From positions 1-49,158 of the forward strand of contig JAKVBZ010000035.1 of the NCBI GenBank assembly GCA_022448645.1: 49,158 bases of DNA. Direction: 5' to 3'. The notes under the pieces are model-generated. The model worked only from the letters and a program-made list of their open reading frames with translations, was not told the DNA's origin and made no database searches. The position numbers and the translations under genes are program-made. Source of the DNA: Pirellulaceae bacterium. GTDB taxonomy: Bacteria; Planctomycetota; Planctomycetia; Pirellulales; Pirellulaceae. This document shows, piece after piece, positions 9,334-19,600 of the stretch (the stretch's first letter is position 1; each line of letters begins with the position of its first letter).

Positions 9334-11061
9334 ATGCATTATGTACGGTCGTTTCATGTGAATCGGTATATGCGGTTCTTTTTTTGTGCGATGTGGCTTG
9401 CTCTTGGCGGGTTGAGTTTTCTGATGCTTCCTGGCGTTCAGGCCGAGGATTCCAGATTTGTTGACTGTTCGCTGCTGGTGGCTCCCGAATATCCATGTAC
9501 GTGGCCCGCGAGTCCTTTCCCACGCTTCAAAATCATGCACGAAAGAACGCTTGGTCCGTACAGCGCCTACAATATTGACGTGTTGCTGATTGATGGAAAC
9601 ACGGCGACGCAACTTGATGTACCACCTCATTCGGTGACCCGACCCGACCTGAAGCGACCGAAGTCGGGTGATTTTGGTTTGGCGTTTACCGACAAGACCG
9701 AAGCGTGGCAGTTTGGGGGCGAAGCATGTATTGTCGATATACGCGACTTGTTGGATCAGGCTCCCAAGGGACAAAGTCCGCTGGTGAAGCGACATCACGT
9801 AGAGCGTTTCGAAAAGCAACACCGCAAGCTTCGCTTTGGCGACGTGGTGCTATTTCGTAGTGACTATTCGGACAGGTACTATTTGCCTTTGCCTGCCGGT
9901 AATCGTTTCATTGCTGACACGCTTAACATGAAATCGCCCGGATTTCCCGATCCGGACCCCGATTGCATGGAATTCCTGGCTACGCGTAAGGTCATGACGC
10001 TAGGCACGGACAGCCCCAGTATGGGGCCTCAGCCGGAATTGGCCGAACCGACGCACTATGCTGGTTTGAAATACGGCATGATCTGGACGGAAGGTGCTAC
10101 CAATTTGAGTGCACTGCCGCCGACAGGTTCGTTCTATTGCATGTTGGGACCGCGACATAAAGGTGGCCCTTATAGTGAAGGTCGCGCGTTTGCCATTGTC
10201 GGTGGTGATTTGCCTCAGAGACTGATTGAGTCGGCCAAGAAGAAACGTGCGGTGGATTTGTCTCCTGTTTTGGCGGTTGGAATGCCCTTGACGGCACCTG
10301 GAACCGGCGCTGGGCAACACCGCCAGGTTTATCTTAAAGTTGATTTTCTTTACTCCGATTACCATGATATCTGGCACCATAGTCACTTGATGGATGCGAC
10401 GGCAGGAACGCACCTTGTCCCTCCGGCGTATGCGTTGCCTCCCACGGACAAACCGGTGGAATATAAACCAGAAGTACGCGGATGGTTGCAGGAATACGAA
10501 CGAAAATACGGTAAACGTGGCAGTAGCACGATGACCACCGAGCAGGTACCGCTTGATTGGACATGTGGTGAAGCGCGCGTTATCGATGTGACCGAATTGG
10601 TGGGCTCGACACGCTTACGCGATTGGCCCGTTTCGCCAGAGATTACCGTTGAGCACATCCAGGCATTCGAGGCAGCGCAGGGTGGTTTACATGCGGGTGA
10701 CGTGGTGATCTTTCACACCGGACATGTCGACAAGTACTTGCAGGCAGCACCCAATGATGAGGACATGTGGTTCAACCCGATCAAAGGTGATTCCGAAGGT
10801 TGGCCGGCACCGGGCCCCGATACGATTGTTTATCTAAAGGAGAAGGGTATCCGTTGTGTTGCCACCGATGCTCCCGATCTGGGAGGGGTAGATCCCAAAC
10901 GAGCCTTGATGACGTATTGGGCGATGGGTAGTCATGAAATGGTGGGCGTTGAGTTTCTTTACAACGTTGGCAAGCTTCCCGAGGGCGCCTATTTCTTGTT
11001 TGCAGCGGTAAAGATTCGGGATTGTCATGGTGGCCCGGGACGTGCGATTGCCTTGTACTAA
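9334..11061 (+). CDS. Secreted tandem cyclase-family (kynurenine formamidase-like) protein
   Basis: 575 aa. ATG at 9334 has GAGGA 7 bases upstream. A signal peptide ends near GVQA/EDS (about residue 37). Two cyclase-family (PF04199-type) domains lie in tandem, about residues 40-290 and 305-575. Both end with the usual H...E...N...LP block (THYAG...TEGATNLSALP and GSHEMVGVEFLYNVGKLP). The metal motif HxGTHxDxPxH is altered in both: NTATQLDVPPH in the first keeps Asp and the last His, and TAGTHLVPPAY in the second keeps only the middle GTH. The family normally hydrolyses amides such as N-formylkynurenine. With these losses, activity is uncertain and a binding role or an inter-domain site is possible. 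It follows the lipoprotein by 29 bases and is probably in the same transcript. Confidence 0.8.
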   Translation: MHYVRSFHVNRYMRFFFCAMWLALGGLSFLMLPGVQAEDSRFVDCSLLVAPEYPCTWPASPFPRFKIMHERTLGPYSAYNIDVLLIDGNTATQLDVPPHSVTRPDLKRPKSGDFGLAFTDKTEAWQFGGEACIVDIRDLLDQAPKGQSPLVKRHHVERFEKQHRKLRFGDVVLFRSDYSDRYYLPLPAGNRFIADTLNMKSPGFPDPDPDCMEFLATRKVMTLGTDSPSMGPQPELAEPTHYAGLKYGMIWTEGATNLSALPPTGSFYCMLGPRHKGGPYSEGRAFAIVGGDLPQRLIESAKKKRAVDLSPVLAVGMPLTAPGTGAGQHRQVYLKVDFLYSDYHDIWHHSHLMDATAGTHLVPPAYALPPTDKPVEYKPEVRGWLQEYERKYGKRGSSTMTTEQVPLDWTCGEARVIDVTELVGSTRLRDWPVSPEITVEHIQAFEAAQGGLHAGDVVIFHTGHVDKYLQAAPNDEDMWFNPIKGDSEGWPAPGPDTIVYLKEKGIRCVATDAPDLGGVDPKRALMTYWAMGSHEMVGVEFLYNVGKLPEGAYFLFAAVKIRDCHGGPGRAIALY

Positions 11062-11188
11062 GCGACGCAGAACATTTGCTTGTGTTTGTCGCATGGCCCC
11101 CGGTCCGAACCAATCGAGTGAGGTACAGGGGGCTCGTCCCAACTGAAAACGGCAATCACCATAGATTCTGGTGTGTCGTTGGTACGGC

Positions 11189-12178
11189 TTACGAAAACGC
11201 CAGGCGCAATCCCAGTCCGCGCTGTTCGGCTTGGTCGTAGATGGTTCGCACGACGGTCGTATCCTGAATCCCAATGCCGACTCCGTCGAACATGGTGATG
11301 TCCGTTTCGTTTTGGCGGCCAGGAACCGAGCCATTGATCACCTGCCCGAGGCTTCCTACGTGACAAGTCTTCTCCAGCACGCCTTTCTCCACGGCCTGAC
11401 TGACTTCGCCGCGCTGCAGAGCATGTTCTATCTGGTCTGCATAGATGCGGCAACGAGGAAGCAACTCTGCTTCGCATTCGATTTTTTCGTGCATATCGCT
11501 ACCCATACAGGATATATGGGTACCCGGCCCCACCCAATCAGCGGCAACAATGGCTTCGCGACTGTTTGTCGCCGTCACGATCACGTCCGCTTCTGCACAC
11601 GCTTTTTGCGCCGAGCTTACCGTGATCGGCGTATTTAGTTCTGCAGACAATTGCGTGGCAACTTGTTCGGCCATCGTTTCCATGGCGTCATGTATGTGGA
11701 TATGCTGGAAGTCGCGCACGGAATGTACGGCACGCACACACTGTTGACCGAGCTGACCGACTCCGATGACAGCCAGCACGCGACTATCCTGCCGCGCCAA
11801 GTGACGCGCACCTACGGCGGCCGCGGCAGCCGTGCGGTACATCGTGGGAAGCATACCGTCGCATAGCATTAACAATTCACCGGTAACCGGTTCGAAGCAG
11901 GCGATCCAACTGTTGGTAGTTGGTAGATCGCGTTCTGTGTTGTACGACCGTTCCTGGCCAACTTTGATCGAGAGTAAATTGGCTGCGTTCGTAAATCCCG
12001 TAATGCACGCCGCCCAGGCTGGTTCACCCACGGGAAGTTCATAGATGGCCTTGGGTGGAAGGTAGTCGTGGCCCAATTCAAACTGTCCCATGGCCTGTTC
12101 TATCGCATCGATTGTGTCGACTACATTGATTTGGTCTGCTATTTCGTTACGTTTCAGGATGATTGTTTCTCTAGCCAC
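11189..12178 (-). CDS. Ornithine cyclodeaminase / mu-crystallin family protein
   Basis: 329 aa. The fold is the OCD/mu-crystallin NAD(P)-binding type: the dinucleotide loop VIGVGQLGQQCVRAV sits at about residues 136-150, the N-terminal substrate region contains PPKAIYELP and SIKVGQERS, and DVIVTATNSREAIV and GTHISCMGSD are typical family blocks. Members include ornithine cyclodeaminase, alanine dehydrogenase, ketimine reductases and enzymes making amino-acid-derived siderophore or opine precursors; the exact reaction cannot be read. Its start lies inside the preceding aminotransferase gene (25-base overlap), which indicates translational coupling and a shared pathway, perhaps interconversion of an amino acid and its keto or imino form. 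Confidence 0.88.
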   Translation of the reverse strand: MARETIILKRNEIADQINVVDTIDAIEQAMGQFELGHDYLPPKAIYELPVGEPAWAACITGFTNAANLLSIKVGQERSYNTERDLPTTNSWIACFEPVTGELLMLCDGMLPTMYRTAAAAAVGARHLARQDSRVLAVIGVGQLGQQCVRAVHSVRDFQHIHIHDAMETMAEQVATQLSAELNTPITVSSAQKACAEADVIVTATNSREAIVAADWVGPGTHISCMGSDMHEKIECEAELLPRCRIYADQIEHALQRGEVSQAVEKGVLEKTCHVGSLGQVINGSVPGRQNETDITMFDGVGIGIQDTTVVRTIYDQAEQRGLGLRLAFS

Positions 12179-13320
12179 GGAATCATTTTCTCCATCGCGC
12201 GTTCGATTGTGTCGATGTCAGTTGCGAAGCTAATTCGCAGGGCGTGATTGCACGAATCACCGAAGGCACCTCCAGGGATCGTGCAAACTTTTATTTCCTT
12301 AAGCATGCGCATGGCAAAGTCAAAACTGTCGGTACAGGCCGGAAAGGACGGCATGACAAAGAACGCGCCACCGGGCGAGTATCCGTTGATGCAAGGTGTC
12401 TCGTCAAAGATCTTCACCAGTCGGTCTCGACGTTGCCGATAGGCAGCGACCATGTTGGCCACACACGATTGGTCACCTTCCAGAGCTGCTACGGCTGCAT
12501 GTTGGGCAGCCGTGTGTTCTGTCGTGCTGATGAACATGTGCATTCTCTGCAAAGCAACAATGTTTTCCTCGCTCGAGATCGCCCAACCGATGCGCAGCCC
12601 GGGGAGCGCATAACTTTTCGAAAGGCTGCTGGCCATGACCACGTGGTGTAGCGAAGGAGCATGCACCAACGTTGTCGGATAGTCAATGTCGTCCAAAATC
12701 AGTCGATCGTAGACTTCGTCGCTGAGTACCCCAATACCTCGCCGAGCAGCTTCCTCGAGAATGGGAGTCAAGGTTTCCACGGGCATGACCGTACCTGTTG
12801 GATTGCCGGGAGAATTCAATAGAATCCCACAGGTGTTGTCTGACATAGCATCGATGACCTGTTGAGGATCGATTTGGTAGCCGTTGTCAGGTGTCGTCAC
12901 GATGCGGCGCTGGATACCTCCGGCTTGTGCAATCACATGAGAGAATACAAATGCCGGCTCCGTGACAATCCATTCTTTGCCAGGGCAAGTCAGTGCATGG
13001 ATTGCCATGTACATCGCCTGGCAACATCCCGTTGTGATCAACACATTGGTTGGTTTCAATCGGATGTCGTACAACTGGTTATAACGATCCGCGACCGCCT
13101 GTCGCAGTTCCGGCATGCCTGCATCCAATGCATACCGAGTATGTCCATCCGTTAGGGCTCGTTTATGAACAGCGACGATATGAGCGGGACCATCAAAATC
13201 AGGCTGTCCGATCGAGAGATGCAGGACATTGTCCATTTCCGCCGCCGCGTTAAACATGGTGCGGATCGGAGAAAATGGAAGGTGCGACAGTGATGGATTG
13301 GCAATGATCGAATTCGTCAT
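12154..13320 (-). CDS. PLP-dependent aminotransferase (class I/II)
   Basis: 388 aa, fold-type I aminotransferase of the aspartate-aminotransferase superfamily. Visible landmarks: the N-terminal LSIGQPDFDGP, PLP-phosphate region TTGCCQAMY (about residues 97-104), NSPGNPTGT (Asn about 173), SDEVYDRL (Asp about 201, Tyr about 204), the Schiff-base lysine in SLSKSYALPGLR (Lys about 235), and the substrate-carboxylate Arg in HALRISFA. Length is typical. No signal peptide. It is the first gene of a two-gene minus-strand operon with the OCD family gene. The amino acid used is not determinable; the partner suggests amino-acid/keto-acid turnover rather than general nitrogen assimilation. Confidence 0.9.
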   Translation of the reverse strand: MTNSIIANPSLSHLPFSPIRTMFNAAAEMDNVLHLSIGQPDFDGPAHIVAVHKRALTDGHTRYALDAGMPELRQAVADRYNQLYDIRLKPTNVLITTGCCQAMYMAIHALTCPGKEWIVTEPAFVFSHVIAQAGGIQRRIVTTPDNGYQIDPQQVIDAMSDNTCGILLNSPGNPTGTVMPVETLTPILEEAARRGIGVLSDEVYDRLILDDIDYPTTLVHAPSLHHVVMASSLSKSYALPGLRIGWAISSEENIVALQRMHMFISTTEHTAAQHAAVAALEGDQSCVANMVAAYRQRRDRLVKIFDETPCINGYSPGGAFFVMPSFPACTDSFDFAMRMLKEIKVCTIPGGAFGDSCNHALRISFATDIDTIERAMEKMIPWLEKQSS

Positions 13321-13608
13321 TGGATTCGCGAGGAAAAAGGAACTCGTTTAACTAATGCAGTTCAAGAAGACACCCTATGGATTTACACAGGGGAAGGCAT
13401 CTCATGCCAACATGATATTCACTGCTGGAAATACTGCAAACTGTCTACCATAGTTTGGTTTATTACACATGACCCTAGCCCTAGTACCACATTTTTCTGG
13501 CAGACCGTTATTTCGGCTATTTCGGTAGATTCCATGTATACTGCATAATGTAAATGTTGTGGATCAGCTATCTGCGGTCAGAACTTTTTCAAGGAATTGG
13601 ACAATGAA
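13321..13608. promoter_or_regulatory. Divergent intergenic region before giant gene 1
   Basis: AT-rich spacer between the minus-strand aminotransferase and the giant gene. TATACT at 13537-13542, preceded by TG, resembles a -10 box, but no good -35 is seen, so the promoter is tentative. AAGGA at 13591-13595 is the only ribosome-site-like sequence. It is 8 bases before an ATG at 13604 that is closed after two codons, and 13 bases before the in-frame GTG at 13609. Confidence 0.3.
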
Positions 13609-16600
13609 GTGAAACATTATTTCTTTCGTAAAGATAAGACGCCCAACTTTTTGCTATCTCTGTCTGCGAAGAGTTGCTATTCTGATCCTGCGGCTTGCCG
13701 TCGTTTGAAATCGTTAGCATTCGAACCGTTGGAGAGTCGTCATCTGCTGAACAGCCATCCGGTGATCAGTGAGCTGTTGGCGATGAATGACTCGGTCTTG
13801 GTAGACGAAAACGGCGATTATTCAGATTGGTTGGAAGTCCACAATCCGCACAGCGTACCAGTGAATGTCGACGGTTGGTATCTCACCGATGACGCGTCGT
13901 TTCTTACCAAGTGGGAATTTCCCGACGTGACGATTGCAGTTGACGACCAGTTGGTCGTGTTTGCGTCGGACAAGGATCGCCGTGATCCTTTGAGCGAACT
14001 GCACACGAATTTCAAGTTAAAGAGTGGTGGCGAGTATCTGGCTTTAGTGGAGCCCGACGGTATTTCTGTTGCTTTTGAGTATGCGCCTTCGTACCCGGCT
14101 CAGATAGCCGACACTTCGTATGGCCTCTCCCATGACGGATCGTCTACAGGTTTTTTCGCTCTGCCAACACCGGGCGCTCCCAATTTAATTGATCCGATTT
14201 CTACCGACACGGATGGGATCATCATTTCTGAAATCATGTATCATCCGTACCACGAAACGGTACCGCTTACGTCGCCCGGTGAGAACACACTGGAAGAATT
14301 CATTGAGATCTACAACAACGGAACCAACACGGTGGATCTGACGGGTTGGCGTTTTGATCGGGGAATCGACTTTGACTTTGCCTCGACTGTGATTCTTGCA
14401 GGCGAGTATCTGGTCATTGCCGCAGACGTAGCCACCTTTCAAGCTAATTATCCTAACGTCACCAATCTGGCTGAAGGAAGTTGGCAAGGCAAACTGAGCA
14501 ATCGAGGTGAAGAGATCCGGCTTGTCGACGATTTAAACGTCACGATTGATTCGGTCACGTACGCGGACCAAGGGGATTGGGCGGTGCGTGCGGAGGGACC
14601 GAATGACATGGGATTCCGCGGCTGGATTTGGGATGCCGAGTCCGACGGAGGCGGCAAGACGCTGGAACTGATCAACTTGGAAGAATCAAACGAATACGGA
14701 CAAAATTGGGCTACCAGTGATTCGACAGGTGGAACCCCCGGCGCTGCTAATTCGGTTGCCACGTTTTCTACCGGACCAATCATCCTGGATGTCAATCATT
14801 CTCCTGCCATTCCCAGTTCGACAGATTCGGTCACGGTAACAGCCCGCCTGCTCGACGTTACACAGGGGAACATGAGTGCCACATTGTTGTGGCGTGTGGA
14901 TGGCCAAGACAGTTTCGATTTCGTGAAGATGTACGATGACGGTGGGCATGGTGACGGTGCCGCAGGAGATGCGGTCTACGGGGCCGTTCTACCGCCTCAA
15001 GCTGATAGTAGCGTGGTTGAGTTTTACGTTCACGCCCGCGATGGACAGAATACACATTCTACATGGCCCAAACCAATTAAGGATACGGCCGCAGCACAGA
15101 CGGTGGCGTTGATCGATCGTTCTACAAGTCTAAAAGCTCTTGTTCCGACGGTTGATACTTTGGGTGATCTATGGACGGGTGGGACGGAACCGTTTGATGA
15201 TTCTTCTTGGATCAGCGGGACGGGTGGCATTGGCTATGAAACTGCGAGTGTTTTACCAGTCGTTTCCGATCCAGTTGCTTACTGGACATTTGACGAATTG
15301 CATACCGGAGGAACCGTCGCTCCAGATGCGTACGGGCGATATTCCGGAACGGTGGTTGGCGCTACAGTGACGAGCGGTGGCCAGGGCCGGTTTGGCGAAG
15401 CTTTGTCATTTGACGGCGACAATGATTCTGTTTCGGCAGGTGTGATTTCAGAACTTATCGATGTGCCAGCTTTCACCGTTTCGCTGTGGTTCCAACGTGC
15501 GGTAGATCATGCCGGTGTCGCGGCCTCGACAAACCATGCTGTGAACAGCGTGTTGATTGCTCAATCCTCGAATACATCGAACGACAATTTGGAGATTGGC
15601 ACGGAAAGTGACGCGGTTCAAATCTATTTAGACACGGTGGAGTTGGGGGGCGCAACGACGACAGTGAATCAGCCGGCGGCCATTCAAAACAACGTTTGGC
15701 ATCACCTGGTGGTGACTTACGACAGTAACGAGGCCAATGAATTAAAGCTGTATGTGGATGGCTCGCTGGTTAGCGAACACAGCGAGTACGGTGGCTTGTT
15801 GGATAACGCGATGTCGCCTTTGACGTTGGGGGTGGCGCGCCCCGAAAGCTCGGCGTGGGGAGATTTCGAGGGATTGATGGACGACGTGGCGGTGTGGGAC
15901 TCGAGTCTTGACGCTGTGCATGTAGCTGCCCTGTTTGCCGGTACCACACCGTTTGAGTTGGCCGGGTATTCCAATCTGGTCTCTCTTGATCTCCAAGCCG
16001 AATTAAAAAACCAAAACACTTCGGCCTACGTGCGCATCCCTTTTTCGGTTAGCGACCCGGTTAATTTTGATGGTCTTCGGTTGCAGATGCATTATGACGA
16101 TGCCTTCGTGGCCTATCTGAATGGGATCGAAATAGCACGCGCCGGCTTCACGGGGACGCCGCAATGGAATTCTGCAGCGGACGCCGATCGGAATGATATG
16201 GAGGCTGCTGCTGGCACAGAACTTTCAATTCCTGCGCCTTGGGAGCTATTGACGGATGGCCAAAACATGATGGCGATTCAGCTGTTGAATTTCGACGCAA
16301 ACGCGGCGAGATCTTTGCTGTTGCCCGAGCTGAGTGGTACGCCTTCTCTGCATGTTACCAATGCGCAGTATCAGGTGATTGATGCTTTATCCAGTGAAGT
16401 CGTTGAGCTTGTAGGTCCCACAAATAGCGTGCGGGCTTTGGTGCCGACGAACGATGCGTTGGGAAGAACTTGGACGGTAGATGTGGAGGGGTTTGACGAT
16501 TCGTCGTGGCTTGGTGGGACCGGTGGAGTGGGCTACGAAACGATGGGCGTGATGCCCTCTATTTCGTTACCGATCGCGTATTGGACGTTCGACGAACTGC

Positions 16601-19600
16601 AGGCGATGGGCAGTCAAGCACCAGATTTGATCCATCAATACAATGCCCAGGTGGTGGGAGCCAACTTGACGACGGGTGGGCAAGGGCGTTTTGGCGAAGC
16701 GCTTTCGTTTGACGGGGATAACGATTACGTGAATGCCGGTGTCATGAAGGAACTGATCGATACGCCCGCGTTTGCCATTTCGCTGTGGTTTCGCCGAACG
16801 GTGGATCATGGGGGCGTGGGGGCCGAGACAAATCACACGGTGAACAACGTGTTGATTGCTCAATCTTCGGATGTTTCGAATGATAATTTGGAGATTGGTA
16901 CCGAAGGAGACGCGGTCGAAGTTTATCTTGATACCGTTGAGTTGGGAGGTGCCACCACAACAGTCAAACAACCCGCATCACTTCAAAACGATGAATGGCA
17001 CCATTTGGTGGTGAGCTACGACAGCGACAAAGCAAGCGAGTTGAAGATTTTCGTCGACGGCTTGCTCGTGAGTGAGCACAGTGAGTATGGGGGATTGTTG
17101 GACAACGCCCTGTCACCTCTGACACTTGGTGTAGCTCGCCCTGGAGCCGAGTCGTGGGGAGATTTTGAAGGACTGATTGACGATGTGTCAGTTTGGGATA
17201 CTGCGTTGACTACGTCACATGTTGAGTCGCTGTACAACGGCACGTCCCCATTGGATGTGGCTGGCTATACGCAACTTGTTTCGCTAGATCTGCAGGATGC
17301 GTGGCAGCATCAGAGTACGTCCGCTTATGTCCGAATTCCCTTTGTTGTGGAGGCTCGCGAATCGTTAGAAGCTTTGCATTTGCACATGCAGTATGACGAC
17401 GCCTTTGTGGCTTACATCAATGGGCAAGAAGTGGCTCGAGCGGGTGTAACCGGTGTCACGCAATGGAATTCGGTTGCCGACGCCGACCGGCCAGATGGAA
17501 TGGCTCTTAACCCTCAGTCGTTCTCGATCCTCAACCAGCCGGGTCTGCTGAACGAAGGCCAAAATATTCTTGCGATTCAACTTCTGAATTCAGATGCCTC
17601 GGCTACGCGAACGATTGCATTGGCGACATTGGAGGCTATCCAGAATGCTACGGGACCATCTGGTGTGCCGGTGATCCATCAAATCATGACGGCGGCGCAG
17701 CGAAGTGAACTCGAAACGATGTCGCTTCGAGCGCAAATCGAAGTAGCGACGTTCCGCAGCAATGCGCAGATGAATGCCACTTTCATTGCTATTACGGAGG
17801 AAGGTGTTGACATTCGCTACACCACGGGCATTCGATTGCGTGGTAACTATTCACGTGGCCAGATACCACCTAACAACCGCATCAATATTCCATCGGATCG
17901 ACCATGGCGGGGGATCTCGGAGCTGATGCTTAACGTACAGAATATGGTCGAACAATTGGCCGCGTACAACTTGTTTTCGGTTGGTGGCCTTCCGTCTTCG
18001 TCAGCAGAACCCGTCCTCATGTACAGCAACGGTGTGAATCTGCGAGGGAATTCATTTCCAGAATATTACGCGCTGATAGAAACGTTGAATAACGAATATG
18101 CCAGCCGCCATTTTCCGACTGACGATGGCGGCAATCTGTACAAGGGTCGTCGAGCTGAAGAGTCGCCTCCCGGAGGTCAGGGTGCGGGACTTCTTTATTT
18201 TGGTGCTGATCCAGCGCCCTACGTGAGCTATCAGAAGCAAACGAATAAAAGTGCACAGGACTGGTCCGACGTTATCAATCTGACGTTTCAGCTCCATCAC
18301 GCTCCTGACACGACCTTTTTGCAGGATGTCGCCGAAGTCGTCGACATCGACCAGTGGCTGCGATTTTTTGCGATGAATGAGTTTCTCAATAACGAAGAAG
18401 GAGGGCTGATTCTGGGAGACGAGTCGGGTGGTGATGAATACGCAATGTACCGTGGCGCAACCGACACGCGATTCCAGATGGTTCCCGTGGATCTCGACGA
18501 GATGTTCAACGCGTCAACCGCTTCGCTTTTGCGATTTGCTGGTGTCACTGCTTTGAATCGTTTGTTCCGCCATGTCGATGTACTGCCCGAGTACGGCGCA
18601 GCGGTTTGGGATGTAGCCAACACCGTGTTGACAACTGAAGCCATCACGGACACGTTGCTAAAGGCTTGGGGACCCTTAGCCACGGAATCGCGTGTGAGTA
18701 CAGTGGTCAACTTTTTCGATGCTCGTCGAAACTATATCAACGGACGTGTTCATGCACCGGTTACTTTTAGTTTGCCGTCTGGAGTCGTTCCTGCCGGAAC
18801 GCAGTTAGAACTTGAGGCTTCCGGATCACTGTTCGTATCTTCTTCAACAGGCACGATATACTACACCATCGACGGAACGGATCCGCGATCGCCTGGTGGT
18901 GATATCAGTACGCAGGCCATTCAATATACTGGTCAACCCATCCCGATTAATGAATCCATGAGAGTCATTGCTCGGTCCTACGATAGTGGTAGATCGCTGA
19001 CAGTGTTGCCGACCCCTTGGAGTGGTACCACGGTTGCCGACTACGTTGCCAATCCGCAATTGGTTGTCACCGAAGTCCAGTATAATCCGCACAGCGCCGA
19101 GCCTGGCGAACTGATGTCGCCAGCAGATAGTTTCGAATTTATCGAGGTGATGAATGTTGGTTCGACTCCGCTGGACCTGGATGGTGTCCAGTTTACTCAG
19201 GTAGATATTTCTGGAGACATGCAAGGCATTCGTTTTACATTTGGTAGTCAAATTCTTGGGCCAGGTGATCGTACGGTGGTGGTCAATGATATGGCCGCGT
19301 TTGAGTCGCGGCATGGTACAGGTGTGCCTATTGCTGTCGGCGACGATGGTGCAGGGGGAGCGAACGGCGAATATGGAGGCCAATTGTCAAACGGCGGCGA
19401 ACGACTGACGTTAGTCGGACCAACCGGTAGCCTTCTCTACATGCTGGATTACAACGACGGTGAAAAATGGCCTCAGCGGGCTGATGGTCTAGGAAGCTCG
19501 TTGGAGCTGCAGGATCCAACATCGGACCCAGACCGGCCTGACAGTTGGAACGACAGCGTCGAGCGTAGCGGTACTCCTGGAAGCGCCGGAGGGGGCCCTG

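Noticed and set aside
13604..13612. ATG AAG TGA as the true start of a separate gene
   Set aside because: It encodes only two residues; reported as a start-codon puzzle instead.
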